From: Miniphocaeibacter massiliensis
GTDB lineage: Bacteria > Bacillota > Clostridia > Tissierellales > Peptoniphilaceae
Length of the DNA: 64,000 nt
Reading direction: 5' to 3'
NCBI RefSeq assembly: GCF_900232905.1
Contig: NZ_OCTQ01000001.1
Location: forward strand, 496,001-560,000
Made by a program: the position numbers and the translations under genes. The notes under the pieces are model-generated. The model had not been told where the DNA came from and searched no databases. It was given only the letters and a program-made list of their open reading frames with translations. Of this stretch, positions 20,056-30,100 are shown in pieces (the stretch's first letter is position 1; each line of letters starts with the position of its first letter).

Positions 20056-20398
20056 CTTTCACCTCACACATTTTTCTATTATACAATAAATTTTTATTTT
20101 AATCAGCACAATCTATTAATTTTACTATTTTATTATAATATAAATAAAACACTATGCTAAAAGGATTATACTTGTTGACTAATAATATTTTCAAAAAAGA
20201 TGTATATAAAATACTTTTTCATATGATGCAGGCTATGATTTTTCACCATTAAAAATAAAAAACTATTAAATGGCACTCATTTTATAACTTTATAATCAAT
20301 AATATATTTTACTACTAATTCTAGATATTTAATGACTTATGTGAATATGTATGATAAGATGAAAAAAACACCACTATCGTAGAGAAAGAGAGGATTTT
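20056..20398. other. Divergent intergenic region uppP/ddl
   Basis: 343 bp. Holds a TATAAT (20078-20083) on the minus strand for uppP and a weak TATGAT (20350-20355) before ddl. A 29-codon reading frame at 20153-20242 (MLKGLYLLTNNIFKKDVYK...) has no ribosome site and may be a coding remnant. No RNA motif seen. Confidence 0.5.
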
Positions 20399-21421
20399 AT
20401 GAATATTGTAGTTTTAGCTGGAGGACTTAGCCCTGAGCGTGATGTATCTTTATCGTCTGGTAGTATGGTTGCTAATGCATTAATTTCAAATGGCCATAAT
20501 GTTATATTGCTAGATTTATATAAAGGCTTGGAAAATACAGATAATTTTAAAGATGCTTTTGATAGATACAAAAAAAAAGAATATTCACATATTACTCCTC
20601 AAAAGGAACCAGATTTAGAGAAACTAATTTTTGAGAATGGTAATCGAAAAGAATGGCTTGGTGAAAATATTATTAATATCTGCAAGACCGCTGATGTAAC
20701 TTTTTTAGCTTTACATGGAGCTATGGGAGAAAATGGAGAACTTCAAAGTGTTTTAAATTCTTGTAATATTAAATATACTGGATCTGACCCTTTAGGTAGT
20801 GCAATTGCTATGAATAAGCAAATTTCCAAAGAAATTTTTTCATTTCATAAAATATTAACCCCCCCTTGGAAAATATATGATCTAAATTCAAATGAACATT
20901 TTATTCCTAAACTACCTTGTGTTATTAAACCCATAAGTGGAGGTTCAAGTATTGGACTATCTCTAGCTGAAACAAAATCGGATTTTGATAAAGCTCTAAA
21001 GTATGGATTTAAATACGAAGATAAGTTATTAGTCGAAGAGAGAATAATAGGAAGGGAACTTACTGTTGGAGTTTTAGATAACAAAGCATTAGAAGTTGCT
21101 GAAATAATTCCTAAAAAATCAATTTTTGACTATGAAAGTAAATACCAAGATAATTTAGCTGATGAAATATGTCCTGCTAAAATAAATAGTAATTTAAAAA
21201 CAAAATTGCAAAACTTATCTTTAAAAGTTCATGAAATATTACATCTAGGAGATTATTCACGCATTGATTTCATTGAAAATAAAAATGGTATATACTGTTT
21301 AGAAGCAAATATTCTTCCTGGAATGACTCCTACAAGCGTCTTTCCTAAATCAGCTATTTCTGTTGGGATATCTTATAATGATTTATGTGAGAAAATTGCA
21401 AGATTGGCTTTAGAAAAATAA
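20399..21421 (+). CDS. ddl: D-alanine--D-alanine ligase
   Basis: 340 residues, ATP-grasp fold, cytosolic. Joins two D-Ala for the peptidoglycan stem. Visible: N-terminal VLAGGLSPERDVSLSSG, HGAMGENGELQSVL, CVIKPISGGSSIGLSLAE (ATP loop), VEERIIGRELTVGVLD, and the metal/ATP end RIDFIENKNGIYCLEANILPGMTPTS. The usual E-N-T-P-G-M reads EANILPGMTP, within family variation. Start ATG with GAGAGGA about seven bases upstream. Single gene ended by a terminator. Confidence 0.93.
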   Translation: MNIVVLAGGLSPERDVSLSSGSMVANALISNGHNVILLDLYKGLENTDNFKDAFDRYKKKEYSHITPQKEPDLEKLIFENGNRKEWLGENIINICKTADVTFLALHGAMGENGELQSVLNSCNIKYTGSDPLGSAIAMNKQISKEIFSFHKILTPPWKIYDLNSNEHFIPKLPCVIKPISGGSSIGLSLAETKSDFDKALKYGFKYEDKLLVEERIIGRELTVGVLDNKALEVAEIIPKKSIFDYESKYQDNLADEICPAKINSNLKTKLQNLSLKVHEILHLGDYSRIDFIENKNGIYCLEANILPGMTPTSVFPKSAISVGISYNDLCEKIARLALEK

Positions 21422-21432
21422 ATTAAATAAAT

Positions 21433-21468
21433 AAAAAAACCTTGAAAGTTTATTTCTCAAGGTTTTTT
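21433..21468 (+). terminator. ddl terminator
   Basis: AAAAAACCTTGA/TCAAGGTTTTTT hairpin with T-run just after the ddl stop. Confidence 0.85.
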
Positions 21469-21553
21469 ATTCATTTGTACTCTTACTATACTTAAGTTAT
21501 ATTCTAAATAACTAGCTTAAGAACATTATTTACATTTATTAAAATTTATTTCA

Positions 21554-21844
21554 CTAAATACAAATAGAAACTTTTACTTCTTTATCTAACACAATATTTT
21601 CCTTTTTTCTAATTGCAGCTTTAAGGGGAAGTGAATAAGTCTCTGTTTCTGTATCAAACCACATAGAAGTTTCCCATTCACTATTTCCAATATTAACAGT
21701 TACTTTTATTCGTCCCCAGCCTTTTTCTAATAATTCAAAATTTTCTTTTATTTCTATAGAAATATTTTTAGGTATTGAAACAAAAGTCCAGTTAGCTTTT
21801 TCTACTAAACATTCATAAGGTTTTGCGAAAAATTCATATTTCAT
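21554..21844 (-). CDS. DUF1905 domain protein
   Basis: 96 residues from the ATG at 21844, chosen because AGGAG lies eight bases upstream; an in-frame extension to 21964 would run into the potD 3' end and lacks a ribosome site. The pattern (WTFVSIPKNISIEI, GWGRIKVTVNIGNSEWETSM, YSLPLKAAIRKKENI) is DUF1905, a small beta-barrel domain often joined to YdeI-like proteins. A second, fused copy of this domain type is at 32227-33036. Function unknown. Confidence 0.8.
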   Translation of the reverse strand: MKYEFFAKPYECLVEKANWTFVSIPKNISIEIKENFELLEKGWGRIKVTVNIGNSEWETSMWFDTETETYSLPLKAAIRKKENIVLDKEVKVSICI

Positions 21845-21933
21845 ATATATACTCCTAAAATAAATTGTTTTTAATTTGCTATTTATAGCATTATTTATTT
21901 TATATAGTATATCACATAAGTCAGTAATATTTT

Positions 21934-22995
21934 TTAAAAATCTGCCGCTTTTACTTCTGCCCAAATTTCTGTATAAACCGAATTAAATTCACTTGGATTT
22001 TTAAATATTTCCATTTTAGGTAATTTCTTTATGTCAGGGTAAGCTACTTCACTATTTTGTATTTCTTCATCTAGTAATTTAACTGCTTCTACATTTGGTG
22101 AAGAGTAACCTATATAGTCTGCTATTTTTGCACCATTTTCTGGTTCTAGTATATAATTTATAAACTTTTCTGCATTTTCTACATTTTTAGCATTTTTAGG
22201 TATTGCCATTGCATCAAACCAAAGATTTGCCCCTTCTTTTGGAACTGTATATTTTAGGTCTTCATTTTCTGACATTGCTTCCATTGCATCTCCTGAATAA
22301 GCTGGTGCAAGTGCTGCTTCGTTGTTTACCATTTGACCTTTCATTTCATCAACTAAATATGCCCTTACTATTGTTTTTTGTTTTATTAAATCTTTTTTTG
22401 CTATTTCTAATTCTTCCATATCTCTGCTATTCATAGAATATCCATTTCGTATTAATGATATTCCTATTGAATCTCTTGTTGAATCCATCATTATAATTTT
22501 ATGTTCATATTTTTTGTCCCAAAGTATACCCCATGAATCAACTTCTTCTTTTACAAATTTCTCATTGTAAAGTATTCCTACAGTTCCCCAAAAATAAGGT
22601 ATTGAATATTTTTGCTCTTTGTCGTAATCCATATTCAAATATTCTTTTCCTATATTTTTTAAGTTTGGAATATTTCTCATGTCTATTTCTTGAAGCATAT
22701 CTTCTGAAATTAATCTTTCTATCATATAGTCAGATGGAAATATTAAATCGTATGTTGAACCTCCCTCTTTTAATTTCATATACATATCCTCATTTTGTGT
22801 ATATTGCTCATATATTACTTTTATACCGGTCTCTTCTTCAAAAGATTTTATTACAGACTCGTCTATATAGTCTCCCCAGTTGTAAACATATACTTTTTCT
22901 CCACTAACTTTTTCTCCATTTTTGCTATCATCTTTACAAGAAACTAAAACAAGTACTAAAGTCATTAGAATTAATAAAATTTTTGTCTTTTTCAT
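21934..22995 (-). CDS. potD: Spermidine/putrescine-binding lipoprotein PotD
   Basis: 353 residues. Extracytoplasmic solute-binding protein of the polyamine importer. Signal peptide with lipobox (LVSC, about residue 20), then VYVYNWGDYIDESVIKSFEEETGIKVIYE, a PotD/PotF hallmark, and YSIPYFWGTVGILYN. Last gene of potABCD, 9 bp after potC. Substrate specificity between spermidine and putrescine cannot be read by eye. Confidence 0.95.
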   Translation of the reverse strand: MKKTKILLILMTLVLVLVSCKDDSKNGEKVSGEKVYVYNWGDYIDESVIKSFEEETGIKVIYEQYTQNEDMYMKLKEGGSTYDLIFPSDYMIERLISEDMLQEIDMRNIPNLKNIGKEYLNMDYDKEQKYSIPYFWGTVGILYNEKFVKEEVDSWGILWDKKYEHKIIMMDSTRDSIGISLIRNGYSMNSRDMEELEIAKKDLIKQKTIVRAYLVDEMKGQMVNNEAALAPAYSGDAMEAMSENEDLKYTVPKEGANLWFDAMAIPKNAKNVENAEKFINYILEPENGAKIADYIGYSSPNVEAVKLLDEEIQNSEVAYPDIKKLPKMEIFKNPSEFNSVYTEIWAEVKAADF

Positions 22996-23004
22996 TTCTT
23001 ACCT

Positions 23005-23784
23005 CTATCTTTTTAATTCGTCTGGATCTTTTGATGTTTTATAAACTACCAATAAAAGTATTAATATAGCTAAAAACATTAAAGTTGAAAGTGCATTTAT
23101 AGCAGGGTTTATTCCCCTTCTTGCCATTGAAAATATAGTCACAGAAAGTGTATTAAAACCATTACCTGTTGTAAAGTAAGACACGACAAAATCATCTAAT
23201 GATAGTGTAAATGCAAGTATCATTCCTGAAAATATTCCTGGCTTTATTTCTGGAATTATTATTTTTCTAAAAGTATAAAGTGGTGTTGCTCCCAAATCCA
23301 TAGCTGCTTCTGGAAGAGACCTGCTCATTTGCTTTAGTTTAGGTAGTACAGAAAGTACAACATATGGTGTTGTAAACATAATATGTGATAATACAACTGT
23401 TAAAAATCCATTTTCCATATTTACAAGTCTATACAAAACCATTAATGACACCGCTGTTACAATATCTGGGTTTAATACAGGAATATAATTAATATTTAAT
23501 ATTAATGACTTCTTCCACTTTTTCATATAGTAAATTCCAATAGCCGCTGTTGTTCCAAGTATTGTCGCTATTATTGTTGTAATAACTGCCACTAGTATAG
23601 TATTTGTAAAAGCTGTTAATATTTCTTCATTTTTAAACAACTCTTCATACCATTTAAATGTAAATCCTGTCCAAGTAGTTTTCAACTTTGAGTTGTTAAA
23701 CGAAAATACCATTAAAAATACTATTGGTGCATATAGGAATACAAATATCAAAAATACATAGAATTTTTTTAACTTGTTTACCAT
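23005..23784 (-). CDS. potC: Polyamine ABC transporter permease PotC
   Basis: 259 residues, six TM helices, inner membrane. The permease EAA motif that contacts the ATPase is LPEAAMDLGATPLYTFRKIIIPEIKPG (about 150-178). Starts with a 7-bp overlap into the end of potB, implying translational coupling. Partner of PotB in the transmembrane channel. Confidence 0.95.
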   Translation of the reverse strand: MVNKLKKFYVFLIFVFLYAPIVFLMVFSFNNSKLKTTWTGFTFKWYEELFKNEEILTAFTNTILVAVITTIIATILGTTAAIGIYYMKKWKKSLILNINYIPVLNPDIVTAVSLMVLYRLVNMENGFLTVVLSHIMFTTPYVVLSVLPKLKQMSRSLPEAAMDLGATPLYTFRKIIIPEIKPGIFSGMILAFTLSLDDFVVSYFTTGNGFNTLSVTIFSMARRGINPAINALSTLMFLAILILLLVVYKTSKDPDELKR

Positions 23785-24602
23785 AATCCACCTCCTGTTT
23801 TTTCATCACTATCATCAAATTTATTAGTAATTAACATAGAAGCTAATATTATTGCCATTAAAACCATACTTATAGCTGAACCGTAATTCCAGTCTCCTAC
23901 TACTCTATACTGGTTTTCAACTACATTTCCTATTAAATTAATTTTATTTCCTCCAAGTAGTGCTGAAATTTCAAAGGTAGATATTGCAGGAATGAACACC
24001 ATTGTAATTCCAGTTATTACTCCTGAAAAACTCATTGGAAAAATTATTTTCCAAAATGACTGGATTTTTGTAGCTCCTAAATCTGAAGCTGCCTCTAAAA
24101 GTGACTTGTCCATTTTATCTAAAACCGTATATATAGGCAAAATCATAAAAGGCAAGAAATTATAAACCATACCTACCATTATTGCACCTTTTGTATAAAT
24201 TAAATGAACTGGATCTATTCCTAAAAAACCTAAAAAACTATTTATAATTCCATTTGTTGAAAGTATATTCATCCAAGCATAAGTTCTTAGTAGGAAGTTC
24301 ATCCACATTGGTAAAATAACAAGCAAAATCATTATATTTCTCTTCTTAAAAGGTGCTTGTGAAATCCAATAAGCCATAGGATACCCTATAATTAGACAAA
24401 TTAAAGTACAAGAAAATGCTATTTTTATTGAATTGAAAAGTACCTTTAAATTTATGGAAGTAAAAAACTTTCTAAAATTTTCTAAAGTTAGTCCCCCTAA
24501 TTCACCTGATTGTAAAGAATAATACAAAACCATTAAAAGTGGCACTACTATAAAAATTGAAATCCAAAAAAGATATGGATATGCTAATTTCTTAAATCTC
24601 AT
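23778..24602 (-). CDS. potB: Polyamine ABC transporter permease PotB
   Basis: 274 residues, six TM helices. EAA motif LLEAASDLGATKIQSFWKIIFP near residue 165. Its ATG follows directly on the potA stop with no spacer. Forms the membrane channel with PotC. Confidence 0.95.
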   Translation of the reverse strand: MRFKKLAYPYLFWISIFIVVPLLMVLYYSLQSGELGGLTLENFRKFFTSINLKVLFNSIKIAFSCTLICLIIGYPMAYWISQAPFKKRNIMILLVILPMWMNFLLRTYAWMNILSTNGIINSFLGFLGIDPVHLIYTKGAIMVGMVYNFLPFMILPIYTVLDKMDKSLLEAASDLGATKIQSFWKIIFPMSFSGVITGITMVFIPAISTFEISALLGGNKINLIGNVVENQYRVVGDWNYGSAISMVLMAIILASMLITNKFDDSDEKTGGGLW

Positions 24603-25640
24603 TTATTTCCCCTTTTTCATTATGTGAATATTGTCTGGAATTATATTTACTCCAACCCTTTGTCCAACTTCTTTTGACAAAGTAGACTGAACTAAGTATC
24701 TAAAACCATCTACATTAACATTCATTTCGTAATGCACTCCTTTAAATACTATATCTTCTACTATTCCTGTCATCATACCTTTATCTTCACTAACCAAGTC
24801 TATATCTTCTGGTCTAACAACTACTTCCACTTCTTCATTTTCTTTAAATCCTTTGTCTACACAGACAAATTTATTATTTGAAAATACAACTGAATAGTCA
24901 TCTAGCATTGTTCCGTTAATAATATTACTTTCTCCTATAAAGTCTGCAACAAAAGAATTTACAGGCTCATTGTAAATATCTGTTGGACTTCCAATTTGTT
25001 GTATTAAACCATTGTTCATTACAACTATTTTGTCACTCATACTTAAAGCTTCTTCCTGGTCATGAGTTACATACACAAAAGTTATACCTACTCTTTGTTG
25101 AATATTTTTAAGTTCTACTTGCATACCTTGTCTAAGTTTTAAGTCTAAAGCTCCTAGTGGTTCGTCAAGTAATAAAACCTTGGGTTCATTTATTAACGCT
25201 CTAGCAATAGCAATTCTCTGTTGTTGCCCACCACTTAAAGCTTCAATAGACCTTTTTTCATATCCAGAAAGATTAACTAACTTTAACATTTCTGAAACTC
25301 TTTTATCTATTTCTTTTTTATTTACTTTTTTTATTTTTAATCCAAAAGCTACATTTTCATACACATTCATATTTGGAAAAAGAGCATACTTTTGAAAAAC
25401 TGTATTTATATTTCTTTCATAAGGAGGAATCTCATTAATTTTTTTACCTTCAAAAATAACTTCTCCACTATCTGGTGTTAAAAATCCAGCTAATATTCTT
25501 AAAGTTGTAGTCTTACCACAACCACTAGGACCAAGCAAAGTTAAAAACTCTCCTTGTTTTATATTTAAACTTAAATTATCTAAAATTAAATCATCTTCAA
25601 AAGTTTTAGATATGTTTTTTAACTCAATAGTATTTGTCAT
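24603..25640 (-). CDS. potA: Polyamine ABC transporter ATPase PotA
   Basis: 345 residues. Walker [11 protein letters not shown] (about 38-47), Q-loop, signature [15 protein letters not shown] (about 136), Walker [13 protein letters not shown]-loop [10 protein letters not shown], then a C-terminal TOBE domain (residues about 240-345). Energises PotBC-PotD uptake. Lies 8 bp after the regulator gene. Confidence 0.96.
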   Translation of the reverse strand: MTNTIELKNISKTFEDDLILDNLSLNIKQGEFLTLLGPSGCGKTTTLRILAGFLTPDSGEVIFEGKKINEIPPYERNINTVFQKYALFPNMNVYENVAFGLKIKKVNKKEIDKRVSEMLKLVNLSGYEKRSIEALSGGQQQRIAIARALINEPKVLLLDEPLGALDLKLRQGMQVELKNIQQRVGITFVYVTHDQEEALSMSDKIVVMNNGLIQQIGSPTDIYNEPVNSFVADFIGESNIINGTMLDDYSVVFSNNKFVCVDKGFKENEEVEVVVRPEDIDLVSEDKGMMTGIVEDIVFKGVHYEMNVNVDGFRYLVQSTLSKEVGQRVGVNIIPDNIHIMKKGK

Positions 25641-25648
25641 ATTTCCTC

Positions 25649-26188
25649 CTAAAAGCTTGGTGGGTTAGTAATCCATAAAACCTTAGATTCACTACCACTT
25701 CTATTTATAATGTACATTGACTTGTTACAAGGAGTATAAAAACACTCTTTAGCTTCTAAATCATGTATCTTATCATCCAGTACAAGTCTTACTTTTCCCT
25801 TAAGAATATATCCAAAAGTTTCTCCTTCATTTGGATCGTAAACTTTACTTTTTCCTTTTGGCTCTAAATTTAAAATTATTGGTTCCATTTCATTTTTTTG
25901 TGCATTTGGAACAATCCACTCAATAGAGTTTCTATTTTCTTCATCTATATTTGTTATAAAATCGTCTTTTTTAAAAACTACCTTTTCTTCCTTTTCTTCT
26001 TTGAAAAAGTCTGAAATATTTGTTCCTAAAGCTTCTAAAATATCAAAAAGTGAATCTACAGACGGAGAAGTTAAATCCCTTTCAAGTTGAGAAATAAACC
26101 CTTTAGTTAAGTCTGCTCTTTCTGCTAAATCTTCTTGAGTAAGCCCTAAAGCCATTCTCCTATTTTTAATTTTGTCACCAATATCCAT
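25649..26188 (-). CDS. XRE-cupin transcription regulator of the pot operon (PuuR-like)
   Basis: 179 residues: HTH at about 5-60 ([24 protein letters not shown]) and a C-terminal cupin at about 105-175 ([33 protein letters not shown]). Proteins with this layout control polyamine or amino-acid genes. Here it is the first gene of the potABCD operon, which supports polyamine sensing through the cupin; the ligand is not shown by the sequence. A perfect palindrome upstream (26299-26314) is a candidate operator. Confidence 0.88.
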   Translation of the reverse strand: MDIGDKIKNRRMALGLTQEDLAERADLTKGFISQLERDLTSPSVDSLFDILEALGTNISDFFKEEKEEKVVFKKDDFITNIDEENRNSIEWIVPNAQKNEMEPIILNLEPKGKSKVYDPNEGETFGYILKGKVRLVLDDKIHDLEAKECFYTPCNKSMYIINRSGSESKVLWITNPPSF

Positions 26189-26243
26189 TTATATAACCTC
26201 ACTATATTAAGTAATTTGTAAAATTTATTAAACACCAAGAATT

Positions 26244-26271
26244 ATTATAACAAGCTGAAATTTTTTTACAA
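26244..26271 (-). promoter_or_regulatory. Promoter of the pot operon
   Basis: Minus-strand -35 TTGTAA (26266-26271), 16-bp spacer, consensus -10 TATAAT (26244-26249), about 55 bp before the regulator start. Confidence 0.65.
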
Positions 26272-26298
26272 TAGTTTTCTTAAAATTTTTTACCAAAA

Positions 26299-26314
26299 GT
26301 TTAATATATTAAAC
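26299..26314. promoter_or_regulatory. Palindromic candidate operator upstream of the pot promoter
   Basis: Perfect 16-bp palindrome GTTTAATATATTAAAC, 28 bp upstream of the -35 box. A half-site-like ATTAAAC lies again at 26227-26233, downstream of the -10. Two spaced sites flanking the promoter suggest regulator binding; inference. Confidence 0.4.
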
Positions 26315-26326
26315 CTATTTGAAAAT

Positions 26327-26357
26327 AAAAAACATATCTATTTTGATATGTTTTTTT
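26327..26357 (-). terminator. Terminator of the SDR gene
   Basis: AAAAAACATATC/GATATGTTTTTT hairpin with T-run on the minus strand, just after the SDR stop. Confidence 0.75.
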
Positions 26358-26364
26358 ATTTATT

Positions 26365-27099
26365 TTATATAACAAGGCCTCCACTAACATTTAGCACATG
26401 TCCTGTTATAAATTTTGAACTGTCCGAAGCAAAAAACTCTGCTGCTAATGCTATATCTTTTACCGTCCCTATCCTCATTAAAGGAGTTTCCTTTACTATG
26501 TTTTCCTTGTCTTCATTGCTAATATTACTATTCATCTCTGTATCTATAAGACCTGGTGCTATGCAATTTACCCTTATATTAGAAGGACCTAATTCTTTTG
26601 CTAATGCTTTGGTAAACCCTATAATTGCAGACTTAGTTGTAGAATAATGAACTTCACAAGATGCTCCTGTTATGCCCCAAATAGATGAAATATTTATTAT
26701 ACTACCTTGTTTTCTAGATATCATATCTTTTATAGCATTTTGAGTACAATAAAATATACCATTTATGTTTGTATCTATCATATTATTCCATTCGCTATCT
26801 TTTATATCAGTAAATAAATTTTGTTTAGAGATTCCAGCATTATTTACAAGTACATCTATTTGTCCAAAATAATTTCTTGCTACTTCAAACATATTATCTA
26901 CTTCTTTTCTTTTAGAAATATCTGCTTTTACAACTATAGCATTACCACCATCTTGAATTATTTTTTCCTTTAATTCTAACGCTTTATTCTCATAATTAAT
27001 ATAATTAATAATGACATTGTAGTTGTCTTTAGCTAAAACTTCAGATATTGCATATCCTATACCTGTTGAAGCTCCTGTTACTAATGCTGTTCTATTCAA
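26365..27099 (-). CDS. Short-chain dehydrogenase/reductase, FabG-like
   Basis: 244 residues, Rossmann fold. Cofactor motif TGASTGIG (about 8-15), NNAG (about 86-89), catalytic Ser in NISSIWG (about 136) and YSTTK (Tyr about 151, Lys 155), then PGLIDTEM. The length and motifs match 3-oxoacyl-ACP reductase FabG. However, it stands alone rather than among fatty-acid genes, so another oxo-reductase substrate is possible. Monocistronic. Confidence 0.85.
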   Translation of the reverse strand: MNRTALVTGASTGIGYAISEVLAKDNYNVIINYINYENKALELKEKIIQDGGNAIVVKADISKRKEVDNMFEVARNYFGQIDVLVNNAGISKQNLFTDIKDSEWNNMIDTNINGIFYCTQNAIKDMISRKQGSIINISSIWGITGASCEVHYSTTKSAIIGFTKALAKELGPSNIRVNCIAPGLIDTEMNSNISNEDKENIVKETPLMRIGTVKDIALAAEFFASDSSKFITGHVLNVSGGLVI

Positions 27100-27153
27100 T
27101 GATTAATCCTCACTTATATAATTTTTATTAATATTTTAACATATACTTCAAAT

Positions 27154-27188
27154 AAAAAGATAAAATCTTTATAGATTCTATCTTTTTT
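27154..27188 (-). terminator. Terminator of the C10 protease gene
   Basis: AAAAAGATAGAATC-type stem with one G-U pair and a T-rich tail on the minus strand, directly after the stop. Confidence 0.65.
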
Positions 27189-27192
27189 ATAA

Positions 27193-30100
27193 TTACTTAT
27201 TCAAATATCCATTCACTGAATCTGGTATTGCATTTTGTTTTACTAATACTATTGGATATTCTTTATGAGCTGCTAATGGTGCTCCTACTACTGCATCTGC
27301 AAAATTTTCTCCACTTGCTATTACTATATTCTTTGCATCTAAGTTTAAGGCTCTTGCAACAGCTACAGAAGTTCCATATCTGTCTGCTCCCATAAATCTT
27401 TTTACAGTTATTCCTTTAGCTGTTAATTTTTTCTCTGCAGCCTTGGAAACCGCTACTTCTCCACCACCTATTTTTACATCTTTAACTTTCCATTCATTTA
27501 CTAATTTTTCTGTATTAGAGTTTAAATTAGCTGGTTCTGTTAATAAAATAGGTATCTTTCTATCTACTGCATAACTAGTCATAGATATTGCGTCTGGGAA
27601 GTTTGTTCCATTTACTAGTGCAACTTCACTTATTGTTCCTACTTCTTTTTCTATTTCTTTAGCTATTTTAACTGCTGTTGAATATCTGTCTGCTCCCACA
27701 ATTCTTCTAACATTACCTAATTTACTTAGTCTGCTTTGTACTCCATTTGAGATTACTGCATCTCCACCAATTATGATTATGTTTTTAGCTCCCAATCTTT
27801 GTATTTCAGTTATAGTTTTTTGTGCTATACTACCTTTTTCTGTTAATAATATTGGTGCATGAATTATGTTAGCATATACTGTCGCTGTTAATTCATCACT
27901 AAATTGTTGTCCACTAGCTATTACTACTGTTTTAGCTCCAGTTTTATACATTTCTTTACTAGCTGCTATTGCTGTTCCATATCTGTCTGCTCCAAATACT
28001 CTTCTAACTGTATCATACTTAGTTAATTTCCCTTGGACGTTATTAGATATTGCTGCTGTTCCACCCATCAATATAGCTTTGCTATCTTTATCTGGTGTTA
28101 CTGGTTTTTCTTCCAATCCTTTTATTGCATTTGTTAAATCTTCTACTGCTTTATCTACTTCTTCCTGACTTGATTCTGGATTGGTATTTACTTCTTTTGC
28201 TTCTACTAGTTTTTCCTCTAGTACTTTTATACTTTCTTCTGTGTATTTATCTTTCTCTATTTCTTCTGCTTCTTTGATTTTTTCTTCTAAAGCTTTCTTA
28301 TCTACTTCTGGGGTTACTGGTTTTTCTTCCAATCCTTTTATTGCATTTGTCAACTCTTCTACTGCTTTATCTACTTCTTCCTGACTTGATTCTGGATTGG
28401 TATTTACTTCTTTTGCTTCTGCTAGTTTTTCCTCTAGTACTTTTATACTTTCTTCTGTGTATTTATCTTTCTCTATTTCTTCTGCTTCTTTGATTTTTTC
28501 TTCTAAAGCTTTCTTATCTACTTCTGGGGTTACTGGTTTTTCTTCCAATCCTTTTATTGCATTTGTCAACTCTTCTACTGCTTTATCTACTTCTTCTTGA
28601 CTTGATTCTGGATTGGTATTTACTTCTTTTGCTTCTGCTAGTTTTTCCTCTAGTACTTTTATACTTTCTTCTGTGTATTTATCTTTCTCTATTTCTTCTG
28701 CTTCTTTGATTTTTCCTTCTAAAGCTTTCTTATCTACTTCTGGGGTTACTGGTTTTTCTTCCAATCCTTTTATTGCATTTGTTAACTCTTCTAATGCTTT
28801 ATCTACTTCTTCCTGACTTGATTCTGGATTGGTATTTACTTCTTTTGCTTCTACTAGTTTTTCCTCTAGTACTTTTATACTTTCTTCTGTGTATTTATCT
28901 TTCTCTATTTCTTCTGCTTCTTTGATTTTTTCTTCTAAAGCTTTCTTATCTACTTCTGGGGCTTTTTTATAGGTAAATGGGAGTGGATTGAAATTTTCTA
29001 ATTGTTTTCCATTGTATGCCATAAAAATCCAATACTTATTCCCATCAATTAATTTTGAAACATCATAATTCTCAATAATTATTTCTTTTTCTACATTATT
29101 TTCCAATCTAAAATTCTCTGATGAAAAATTTAAAATTTGATTTGCTGTTCCATAATCCGCTATAATAGCTGTGAATTTTCCTTCTACTAATCCTCCAGAT
29201 GCTTTTATTTTTGTAACTATATTTAAATCACTTGGTTTTCCTGCAACTTTTGGATCTGTATTATAAACAAATCTTGGAGTTTCAATATATTCCAATACAC
29301 CTGTTGTTTTATCTTTAATTTCTACATCTATACCTTTTCCCAAGTCTTGATAAACTCCAGATGGTATTTCCTCTTGAGTATTTCCCTTATTATAAATAAT
29401 TCTAGCCGTATATTTTCCTATTGGTATATTTGTTTGATTATATTTTAAATCATCAATTATATTGATACTTTTCTCTTCACTTGGTGAGATTACTATTTGA
29501 TTTTTACCAATGATATATTTTTCATTTGTATTTTTATCTTCTAATTCTACATAAACCAAAGAGTTGTATTCTTCATTTCCATTATTTTTTAAAGTTAATT
29601 TAAATTTAGCAGTAGAATTTACATATAACTCCCAATCAGGTTCCCTTATAAATTCTGTTACTTCCAAATTTACTGTATTTAATTCATCTAAAAAATAAGT
29701 AACAGTATTTCCTTCTATTTGTGCTTTTATTATGTCAGATTTTCCTGTTTTACTCGGTATCTCAGAATAATTTGTTTCTCCATCTGCTTTTTGATACATT
29801 TTAAGTTCATATATACCATCTGTAACATTACCTAAATTCTGCCATATAATCCCTTGTGGTTGTTGATATTGTCCAACTTCTATATTATTAGATGGATTAA
29901 AAATTTTTACTCGTCCGTCTATTTCTACTCCTAAACCAAATTCCCCTTTAAATCCTTCTAAACTTTCAACAAATACTGACCACTTACTAAGCAAAACATC
30001 ATTTTTATTTGCTTTATATGGTTCATTATTTAAATTTGCAACTTCTTTTTGAGCAGGATAATCTAACATTATCCCCATATTTTCTGCTTTTATTGTTTTT

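Noticed and set aside
20153-20242. 29-codon ORF between uppP and ddl
   Set aside because: No ribosome site or recognised family; listed only as a possible remnant within the gap.
28181-28816. Repeated plus-strand ORFs at 216-bp spacing
   Set aside because: Antisense shadows of the coding repeats in the C10 protease gene, not a gene array or CRISPR; units are 216 bp and contiguous, with no spacers.
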